From assembly GCA_022701365.1 (NCBI GenBank), contig JAKUHH010000090.1, positions 391,001 through 455,000 on the forward strand: a DNA stretch of 64,000 nucleotides, in the 5' to 3' direction. This DNA comes from Mycocentrospora acerina (Eukaryota; Ascomycota; Dothideomycetes; Pleosporales). The notes under the pieces were generated by a model, which saw only the letters and a program-made list of their open reading frames with translations, was not told the DNA's origin and searched no databases. Shown one piece after another: positions 56,201 to 64,000 of the stretch. Position 1 is the stretch's first letter; the number at the start of each line of letters is the position of its first letter. The translations under genes and the position numbers were made by a program.

Positions 56201-58840
56201 TCGTAACCGATTAAAGCTTCTGCTTCCCTTTCTCGAGCAAACCCTGGCCACCGGAAACCAACAACAGGCTGTCTACAATGCTCTGGCTAAGATCTACATC
56301 GACTCAAACAACTCCCCAGAGAAATTCTTGAAGGAGAATGATCAGTATGATACCCTCATCGTCGGTAAATACTGCGAGAAGCGCGACCCCAACTTGGCCT
56401 TTGTGGCATACAGCAAAGGTAACAATGACCTTGAGCTTATTCACATCACCAACGAAAATGCCATGTTTAAGGCACAAGCCCGTTATCTACTCGATCGAGC
56501 TGATAGCGAGATTTGGGACTATGTTCTTTCCCCTAACAACATCCACCGCCGCTCGTTGGTTGACCAAGTCACCTCCGTGGCTGTTGTAAGTTTCTTCCGT
56601 CCTTCCACATCGCTTGCTTATTGATACGTTCTGCCGCTGACAACCAAACACAGCCTGAGAGCTCAGACCCAGATAAAGTATCAGTAGCCGTCAAAGCGTT
56701 CATTACCGGTGATATGCCGTCCGAGCTAATTGATCTTCTTGAGAAAATTATCTTGGAGCCGTCGAGCTTCTCTGATAACCCAAGCCTCCAGAATTTGCTG
56801 ATGTTGACGGCTGCCAAGTCTGACCGCGGACGCCTGATGGGCTACATTGAACAACTTGAACACTACACACCCGAGGATATTGCACAACAGTGTATCGATG
56901 TGGGCATGTTCGATGAAGCGTTTGAGATTTACCGCAAGGCCGGGAGCCACGTTGATGCCGCCAACGTTCTTGTCGAGCATATTGTCAGCATTGACCGCGC
57001 TCAGGACTATGCCGATCGTGTTGATTTGCCCGAGGTCTGGAGCCGAGTTGCCAAAGCCCAGTTGGACGGCCTGCGTGTCACTGATTCGATTGAATCTTAC
57101 ATTCGTGCTGGCGACGCATCCAACTTCCTGGAGGTCATTGAGATTGCTACCCACGCAGACAAGTCTGAGGACTTGATCAAGTTTTTGAGGATGGCCCGCA
57201 AGACCCTCCGTGAAGTTCCTATTGACACTGCGTTGGCCTTCAGCTTCGCTCGCACCAATCAGTTGTCTGAACTTGAGGACTTCCTTCGTGCCACCAATGT
57301 CGCGGACGTCGAGGCATCTGGAGACAAGGCCTATGAAGAAGGACTTCACGAGGCAGCCAAGATTTTCTACACGAGCATCTCCAACTGGGCGAAACTCGCC
57401 ACTACACTTGTGCATCTCGAGGACCACCAAGCTGCAGTCGAATGCGCACGAAAGGCCAACAGTGTCAAGGTGTGGCGACAGGTCAACGAAGCCTGTGTTG
57501 CTAAGAAGGAATTCCGCCTTGCTCAAATCTGTGGTCTTAACCTTATCGTCCATGCCGAAGAGCTTGCCGAGCTTGTCAAGCAATACGAGCGCAATGGCTA
57601 CTTTGATGAACTCATTAGCCTTCTCGAGGCTGGTCTTGGTTTGGAGCGTGCCCACATGGGTATGTTCACAGAGCTGGGTATCGCGCTTGCCAAGTACCAT
57701 CCTGAGCGTGTTATGGAGCACCTTCGTCTCTTCTGGTCTCGAATCAATATCCCTAAGATGATCCGTGCTTGCGAGGAATCTCACTTGTGGCCTGAATTGA
57801 TCTTCTTGTATGTTCACTACGATGAGTGGGACAACGCTGCTCTTGCCATGATGGAGCGCGCAGCGGATGCCTGGGAGCATCAAGCGTTCAAGGATACTAT
57901 CATCAAGGCTACCAACGTCGAGATCTACTACCGTGCTTTGGGTTTCTACCTCGAGGAGCAACCGACTCTTATGACTGATCTCTTGCAGGCGCTTACACCC
58001 AGGATTGATGTTAACCGCGTGGTTCGTATGTTTGTCAAGTCCGACAACATCCCTCTCATCAAGCCTTTCCTTCTCAATGTTCAGTCGCAGAACAAGCGAG
58101 AGGTCAACAATGCTCTCAACGACCTCCTCATTGAAGAGGAAGATTACAAGACGCTGCGTGACTCGGCCAACAACTACGATAACTACGACCCAGTTGAGCT
58201 TGCCCAGCGTTTGGAGAAGCATGATTTGGTGTTCTTCCGCCAGATCGCGGCCGACATCTACCGTAAGAACAAGCGATGGGAGAAGTCCATTGCTTTGTCC
58301 AAGCAAGATAAGCTGTTCAAGGATGCTATCGAGACTTCGGCTATGTCCACCAAGTCCGAGATCGTAGAGGACCTGCTTCGCTACGTGAGTGACATTTGCC
58401 TCTTGTCGGTTATCATGCTAACCACTTTCACAGTTTGTCGACATTGGTAGCCGTGAGTGCTATGTTGGTATGCTCTACGCCTGCTACGACCTTATCCGTC
58501 CAGACGTCATCCTGGAGATGTCATGGCGCAACGGTCTTCACGACTTCACTATGGTTTGTGCTCTTCGCGTAGTCAGTCAGAGGGAAAGCTAACCCTTTAT
58601 CAGCCATACATGATCAACCTCCTCTCCAGGCAAACTGCAGCTATTGAGCTACTGAAGAAGGATAACGAGGAGCGCAAGACACGCGAAGCCTCGCAACAGA
58701 AGAAGGAGGATGACACTCCGATTCTGGGCTCGCGTCTTATGCTCACGCAGGGCCCTATTGCGTCAGCTCCCTCTCCAGGCCCCTATGGACAGGCCAACGG
58801 AATCGCGCCCCAACCGACTGGTGCCTACCGCGCTTTCTAA
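53219..58840 (+). CDS. CHC1: Clathrin heavy chain
   Basis: Nine exons: 53219-53263, 53321-53341, 53417-53443, 53500-53877, 53930-55742, 55900-56585, 56654-58384, 58434-58553, 58604-58840; 1685 aa, the normal size. The N-terminal beta-propeller begins MAQRQVPLHVTQPTLLTNLN. The 21-nt and 27-nt exons supply LTNLNIL and PASISWQNC, which join to TLESDKYVCVRQ, matching clathrin. The rest is the alpha-solenoid leg of CHCR repeats, ending in a short QLM-type tail (LGSRLMLTQGPIASAP ... TGAYRAF). It forms triskelia for coated vesicles at the trans-Golgi and plasma membrane. The 5' end is unusually intron-dense: four introns within the first ~700 bp of the gene. Identity is certain. Confidence 0.96.
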
Positions 58841-60300
58841 GTAATGATTGATGTTGCGTGGAGGAGTGTCAAGGAAGTCGACACTCAGTCTACATTTTGA
58901 TCTTTTGATGAGGCATGCAAAAGCGAGTGCAGGTTGGGTGCATACACTTCTGAAATTAGCAGGCAGCAATGGTAGTGGTGCGTTTTACGGGCGTTGAAGG
59001 CGGTCTCATAGTGTGAATGTCTTTATGCCTTATGCACATTCAGACAAGTGTATTCTACATAGCTAATCATTGTGATGTTGGTTGCGCAAGAAATATGCAC
59101 TCGGTGTCCGTGTTGGCGGCGTTTGCTCGGTGATTCGGGGCAATGCTCTTGGTGCCAAGCGATGGTGCAGATCATGCATCAGGTCAAACACACATCGACG
59201 CTGATCATGTTACTGCACGTGCGAGTCAACAAACTAGGTTTCCAGCTGCCGCCACTCCAGGCGGTGGTCGACTCAACGTGAAGGCCCTCTCCACCCGCTC
59301 GACACAGTTGCAGTAATTTAGCGGTCACAAGTAGAAATCAGGGTCCTGAGAAGCTAGGCAAGGACCAAGAAGTTTCGGCTCGGTTGCCGAAACAGAAGGT
59401 GTGGCATAAAAGTAGGCTCGCATGCAAGCTGCTGGGTGTTCTAGGCTCTACCGAGTACCGAGCTGCAGGTACTCACGATAGGTGGTGATACGGAAAAGGG
59501 AGAAGACGGGCAAAAGGATAAGTAGGAACAAACCGCGCAGAACCAGCACATCTTACTCGGCTATGCGACGACGACGAGGATTAGAAGTAGCCCTCTACGC
59601 CGACCTGCGCCGAAGCAAAGCGTTGCGCATGCGGAGCGTGATAATCTATTTGCTCCGCCGTGCCGAGCTTACGATTGTGGGATGATCAAACTTTGGGACG
59701 GAGAATTGATAGCTTGATGGGGGGCGGGGGGGTGCGGTTCAAGAACTTGGCCGTGCTCGAGGTGTTTTGGGCGAGCGAGGAGCAAAGTTTCTTGGCTTGT
59801 ATTGCTAAAGCGGCGTGGGAGGGATTTGTGACTGTGTGAAGGTCCACGCGGCGGGGGGGTAACCAGCGCAGAGGATTGGCAATTGCTTTTACGCGCAGCA
59901 TGACGAGCATGCGCGGGGCGGAGAGGATTGGTGGTTGAGGTTGCTAGTTATCAGAGCTCCCTAGGAGGGGCACAGGAGCTGCCCACCAGGCCGCGGCGTC
60001 TGGGCCGCGTTACTTTTGTGTGTCTGCGAGTGGCCGGCGGGGACAACGTACATGAGTGCGTGCGGGCCCTGATGTTTCGATCTGGCTTGGCTCTTGAGCT
60101 TCCACGGTAGGGTGCTGTTTTGGGATTAAAGTTGAGGTGCTCTGCAGTGACTCGTGAAAGCCTGGAAATCCGATACCGCCATCTATAAGCTCCCCTCCCC
60201 CCTCTCCCAAGCTTCTTTCTGCAGACTCTCCCTTCCCTCCTCTCCCCGTAATCATCTCCCTCTCCGTCTCCCCCTCCTCCTTCTCCCCCCCTAATACAGC
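58841..60300. other. Intergenic, pyruvate carboxylase promoter
   Basis: 1.46 kb without a supported gene. A perfect 8-bp-arm inverted repeat, GTTTCGGC / GCCGAAAC, lies at 59372-59379 / 59386-59393. Bases ~60185-60295 are strongly pyrimidine-rich (CCTCC/CTCCC), just before the ATG of the carboxylase. Confidence 0.5.
59372..59393. promoter_or_regulatory. Inverted repeat with CGG-N8-CCG core
   Basis: Perfect arms GTTTCGGC and GCCGAAAC around a 6-base loop. Inverted CGG/CCG triplets are the usual recognition form for dimeric Zn2Cys6 regulators of fungi; the factor is unknown. Lies ~0.9 kb upstream of the carboxylase ATG. Confidence 0.35.
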
Positions 60301-62168
60301 ATGACTACGCTTGCCATTGACAAGAACGCCTCGTCGGCCATTGACGACAATGACTTTGACGAGGGCGAGCATGGCGAGCACCACCCGCACAGGAACTCTG
60401 TGCACCACAAGCTGCGGGCCAGCAGCTCCATCATGCAGCTGAAGAAGATCCTGGGTAGGTAGAGAGCAGGCCCAAGTCGAGTCCCCCGCCGGCTGACAGG
60501 TCCACCAGTTGCCAACCGAGGAGAAATCCCCATCCGCATTTTCCGCACAGCCCACGAGCTGTCGCTGCACACCGTGGCCGTCTACAGCCATGAGGACCGC
60601 CTCAGCATGCACAGGCAAAAGGCCGACGAGGCCTACGAGATTGGCGCGCGCGGCCAGTACACGCCCGTGGGTGCGTACCTGGCCGGCGACGAGATCATCA
60701 AGATTGCCGTCGAGCACAACGTGAACATGATTCACCCGGGCTACGGCTTCCTCTCCGAAAACGCGGGCTTTGCGCGTGCTGTTGAGAAGGCCGGTCTCAT
60801 TGTGAGTTGCTCCCCCGCCTGCCCGACGCCCGCTTTGTTTACCCTATGACGAAATGCGTCATGGAGGGGCCGTTGGACGCCAATCGCAGTGGTTGAGCCT
60901 ATCTTTGGAGCCAGTAGCGGCGCGGGGCTGGCTACTCGCAGACGGCACCAAGGCTATCGCTGCTGTGGCGTCCATTGGTCAATCACAGCCGTTCTTGGGA
61001 AGCATGGTTGATTTTATTAATTTTTTTCTTGGTGCATTTACGCCATGGAATCCACCGCTGACTGTTGGCTCTTAGTTTGTTGGCCCCTCGCCGGATACCA
61101 TTGACGCGCTCGGCGACAAGGTCTCTGCCCGCAGGCTGGCTATCAAGTGCAATGTGCCCGTCGTCCCCGGAACTCCCGACCCCGTCGAAAAGTACGAGGA
61201 CGTCAAGCAGTTCACTGATGAGTTTGGCTTCCCCATCATCATCAAGGCTGCCTTTGGCGGTGGTGGTCGTGGTATGCGTGTAGTGCGCAAACAGGAAGAG
61301 CTCAAGGATGCCTTTGAGCGCGCCACATCAGAGGCCAAGTCGGCCTTCGGTAACGGCACCGTCTTCGTCGAGCGTTTCCTCGACAAACCCAAGCACATTG
61401 AGGTCCAGCTGCTTGGTGACAATCTCGGCAACGTCGTCCACCTGTACGAGCGTGACTGCTCCGTCCAGCGTCGTCACCAGAAGGTCGTCGAGATTGCCCC
61501 GGCCAAGGATTTGCCCGTAGAGACCCGTGATGCCATCCTGGCTGATGCTGTCAGGCTGGCCCAGTCAGTCAAGTACCGCAATGCAGGCACTGCCGAGTTC
61601 TTGGTCGACCAGCAGGTAAGTAAATTCTTCAAGCCTCTATCTATAACGTAGCTAACCATCTTCCAGAACAGGTAAACTAGTTCAGCTTCTAACCACAATA
61701 TGGCATTGCTAACAAAGATACCAAGGTACTACTTTATCGAAATCAACCCCCGCATGTAAGTTTGCAAAACTTCCACTGACGAGCCAGCCCCCTTGGAGTC
61801 AGTTTTATCACATAGCCTGTTGCTGACGAATACACAGTCAAGTCGAGCACACCATCACCGAGGAGATTACAGGCATCGATATCGTCGCCGCTCAGATCCA
61901 GATCGCTGCCGGTGCCTCGCTCGAGCAGCTTGGCCTTACCCAAAACCACATCTCCACACGCGGCTTTGCCTTCCAATGCCGTATCACCACAGAAGACCCT
62001 AGCCAGCAATTCGCGCCGGATACGGGCAAAATTGAGGTCTACCGCTCTGCCGGTGGTAACGGAGGTATGTACTTGTCCACACCCACGTGCACTTCTACGG
62101 AATATGCTAACGATTTACCTCAGTACGTCTAGACGGGGGTAACGGGTATGCAGGAGCGATCATTACGC
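60301..62168 (+). CDS. PYC: Pyruvate carboxylase, 5' part (biotin carboxylase domain)
   Basis: Seven exons in view: 60301-60454, 60509-60801, 61076-61615, 61667-61671, 61726-61755, 61838-62064, 62124-62168; the first 431 residues. They contain KILVANRGEIPIRIFRTAHE, the ATP-grasp loop KAAFGGGGRGMRVV, ERDCSVQRRHQKVVE and catalytic EINPRIQVEHT. Exon 4 is 5 nt (AACAG) and is required to encode the invariant Asn-Arg between VDQQ and YYFIEIN. The last visible exon ends ...NGYAGAIIT plus one base, followed by a good GTAAGT donor. The family continues here with PHYDSLLVK, but no such sequence occurs in the next 1.8 kb, which is a repeat island. The full enzyme (~1190 aa) makes oxaloacetate from pyruvate, bicarbonate and ATP. 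Either the gene continues beyond the window after a very large intron, or it is disrupted. Confidence 0.88.
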
Positions 62169-62197
62169 GTAAGTTCATTTCTTGTTTCAACATTTTC

Positions 62198-62293
62198 TCT
62201 CACCTGGCTTCTTACGTGGGTTCTCACGGGACTGCCCACGTGGCTACCCGTTTGGGTTCTCACGTGGCCTCTCACGTGGCTACTTATTTGGTT
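62198..62293. repeat. 12-bp minisatellite, eight copies
   Basis: Consensus TCTCACGTGGCT; eight head-to-tail degenerate units, several containing CACGTG. The period is a multiple of three, so read-through of the upstream exon frame would give a tetrapeptide repeat of the S-H-V-A type. Confidence 0.85.
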
Positions 62294-62441
62294 TCTCTCA
62301 CCTGTAGCCCTACTTCTTTCACTCCACTCTACATGTTTCCCCGCTATTGTATCTCTTTGTTTCTTTATCTCTGAGAATGTTTTCCAACGCACTCCGGACA
62401 TGTACCTGCCTGGAGGCTCCTACCTGGATACCTGGACACAG

Positions 62442-63134
62442 CATGCAGTCACTCGCCGCAGTTTAGCAGTAGGTGTTGCAGCTACAAATCTTCACATAGC
62501 TTGAGAGCGTGCAGTCACTCGCCGCACTCTAGCCACGGTTGCTGCAGCCCAGTAGCAGGTACTGTAACCACAACAATTCCCGGCTGCCTGGACACAGCTT
62601 GCAGTCACTCGCCGCAGTCTATCGGCAGGTGTTGTAGTTACACCACTTCACCAGGCCTGAGTGAGCATGCATTCAATCGCCGCATTCTTGCCACAGGTAC
62701 TGTAGCCACACCACTTCACAGAGCCTGGGTGAGCATGCAGTCGCTTGCCGCAGCCCAGCAGCAGGTGTTGTAGCCACAACAATTCTCAGATACCTGGCCA
62801 TAGCTTACAGTCACTCGCTGCAGTCTATCGACAGGTGTCGTAGCTACGTCACTTCACGAAGCTTCAGAAAGCATGTAGTCACTTGCTTCGGCCAAGTGTC
62901 AGGTACTGTAGCCACAACAATTCCTTGCTGTCTAGACACAGCTTGCAGTCACTTGCAGTCACAATCTACCGGCAGGTGCTGCAGCTACAACAATTCCCGG
63001 CTACCTGGACACAGCTTGCAGTCACTCGCCGCAGTCTATCGGCAGGTGTTGTAGTTACACCACTTCACCAAGCTTCAGAGAGCATGCAGTCAATCGCCGA
63101 GGTCGAGCGATAGGTGCTGTAGCCACAGAACTTC
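62442..63134. repeat. ~68-bp degenerate minisatellite, about ten copies
   Basis: Units begin GCATGCAGTCACTCGCCGCA or GCTTGCAGTCACTCGCCGCA, then TCTATCGGCAGGTGTTGTAG. They end in one of two variants, ACACCACTTCACCAAGCTTC or ACAACAATTCCCGGCTACCT. Copies differ by point changes, with a few near-identical (62598-62664 and 63015-63081). Confidence 0.85.
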
Positions 63135-63787
63135 TGTCGTTACTACTACCACTAGCCCTCACCGAAGCACTCTCCAATATGAGTGTCTCCGAGGAAGACT
63201 TTCCCAGCGACCTCACAAATAGCAGGAGCTATGCAACGTCCTTTCTGCCGCACCAGGGTGGTGCCGGGTGCCTGCCTCTACTGCGCCTTCCTCACAACAC
63301 AAGATGGCATGCACCCGGCGCGCTCCTTCCCAAGATTCAGGGCTGGAGCCTGGCATCTTGAAAAATGCACCTTCCCAAGATCCAGGACTGCAGCCCCGCA
63401 CGTCAATATATATTGAGCTCCTCGCCTCGCTCTTCTTTCTCGTCATCCACATCGAGTGGCATCACTGCAAGCCTGCTATTCGAGGGCCTCGTTTTCCTCG
63501 CTGTCCGTCTTGTTCTACACTCCCTTTGTCTCTCTGTAGCCACCGGCGATCAGCAGCTGTCTGGGCTGAGACCAAGCTCGCTGCCCCCACGTTCCTTTGC
63601 TCTCTCTCTCGACTAGAGGGTCACCCATTCGCCTGCACAGAGGTTACGCAAAGCCTTTTTTGAAAGCCCCCTCAGCCTCGCTCTACGCTCCTTTTCTCGC
63701 TCTCGACCAAGAGGGTACCCACACGCCTGTCTATAGGAGGTTTTGAAAAAGCCTTTTTCGAAAGCCCCTCAGTCTCTCCATTTGATC

Positions 63788-64000
63788 ATGATGGTGTCCT
63801 CCCGTTCGCCTCGACGCACCTCCAGGTCACCGGATCGTGACGACAAGGCGGAGCCCCCCTCAGCCATTACAATTCTGGAGTACGTGCTGTGGCTACTGTG
63901 CACTTGCATCAGCCTCTCGCCAAAGGCCCTCACCAACCCCGTCTTCGCGCTGGTGCTATACGCCGAGAAGGTGATTGAGCAGTTCATGTTGGACGCGAGC
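63788..64000 (+). CDS. Unknown ORF running off the window
   Basis: ATG at 63788, open for 71 codons to the window end. Starts MMVSSRSPRRTSRSPDRDDK (basic, Ser/Arg-rich), then a hydrophobic-helical segment (ILEYVLWLLCTCISLSPKAL). No family recognised. It lies directly after the ~90-bp duplication and could be the first gene of an inserted element; it is not pyruvate carboxylase sequence. Confidence 0.35.
   Translation, partial: MMVSSRSPRRTSRSPDRDDKAEPPSAITILEYVLWLLCTCISLSPKALTNPVFALVLYAEKVIEQFMLDAS

Larger units (their letters stand above)
62169..63787. repeat. Repeat island following the last visible PYC donor
   Basis: Consists of a 12-bp minisatellite (62198-62293), a ~68-bp minisatellite (62442-63134), a 25-bp duplication (63326-63350 / 63371-63395) and a ~90-bp tandem duplication (~63599-63778). 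No transposase, reverse transcriptase or terminal repeat recognised. Could be an inflated intron, the edge of an inserted element, or a rearrangement junction. Confidence 0.7.

Noticed and set aside
56726..58306. 526-residue antisense open frame
   Set aside because: Lies entirely opposite clathrin exon 7; it is a mirror of the codon pattern of the sense gene.
62442..63134. CRISPR-like array
   Set aside because: Repeats are contiguous and degenerate without unique spacers; the genome is eukaryotic.
63179..63361. 60-residue frame starting MSVSEEDFPS within the repeat island
   Set aside because: Spans a local 25-bp duplication and lacks any recognised motif; too short to support.

Overview
This is a gene-dense window from the nuclear genome of a filamentous ascomycete (Pezizomycotina; the gene set and style suggest Dothideomycetes, possibly Pleosporales, but this cannot be fixed from sequence alone). 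The evidence is: many introns of 46-80 bp with GT...AG ends and CTRAY-type branch sites, UTRs rich in microsatellites, and fungus-restricted families (CFEM, velvet factor VelB, eisosome protein Eis1, fungal sphingolipid C9-methyltransferase, DUF3632-like). I rebuilt exon structures by hand; spliced coordinates are given in each entry. I saw no tRNA, rRNA, CRISPR array or recognisable transposase.

Layout. 1-16.1 kb: CFEM GPI-type protein (+), Rcy1/Sec10-like F-box protein (+), DEK_C/SWIB chromatin protein (+), proline-rich protein (-), F-BAR/DEP/RhoGAP protein (-) divergent from the geranylgeranyltransferase-I beta subunit (+), Rrp17/Nop25 (+). 16.6-24 kb: tropomyosin (-), a securin-like protein (+), a synaptojanin-type inositol polyphosphate 5-phosphatase (+). 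24-31 kb is gene-poor with low-complexity DNA, holding a SAM+HMG-box protein (-) and a six-exon LSM5 (-). 31-41.7 kb: a probably mitochondrial 3'-5' exonuclease (+), VelB (-), Hel2/ZNF598-type RING ligase (-), CAP/PR-1 secreted protein (-). 41.7-47.7 kb: AT-richer stretch with a weak hypothetical gene, a DUF3632-like gene (-) and sphingolipid C9-methyltransferase (-). 48-58.9 kb: tyrosine-phosphatase-like protein (-), Eis1 (+), clathrin heavy chain (+). 60.3 kb to the end: the 5' part of pyruvate carboxylase (+), which after codon 431 runs into a repeat island (12-bp and ~68-bp minisatellites, a ~90-bp duplication and an unknown ORF running off the window).

Shared themes: membrane traffic and polarity are well represented (Rcy1, clathrin, synaptojanin, Eis1, tropomyosin, RhoGAP, GGTase-I, glucosylceramide methylation). 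The RhoGAP / GGTase-I pair shares one promoter, and GGTase-I prenylates Rho-type GTPases. RNA and translation functions are Rrp17, LSM5 and Hel2. The most unusual items are the interrupted pyruvate carboxylase gene and its 5-nt exon, the candidate securin, a RhoGAP with leucine at the usual arginine-finger position, and an 86-residue LSM5 cut by five introns.
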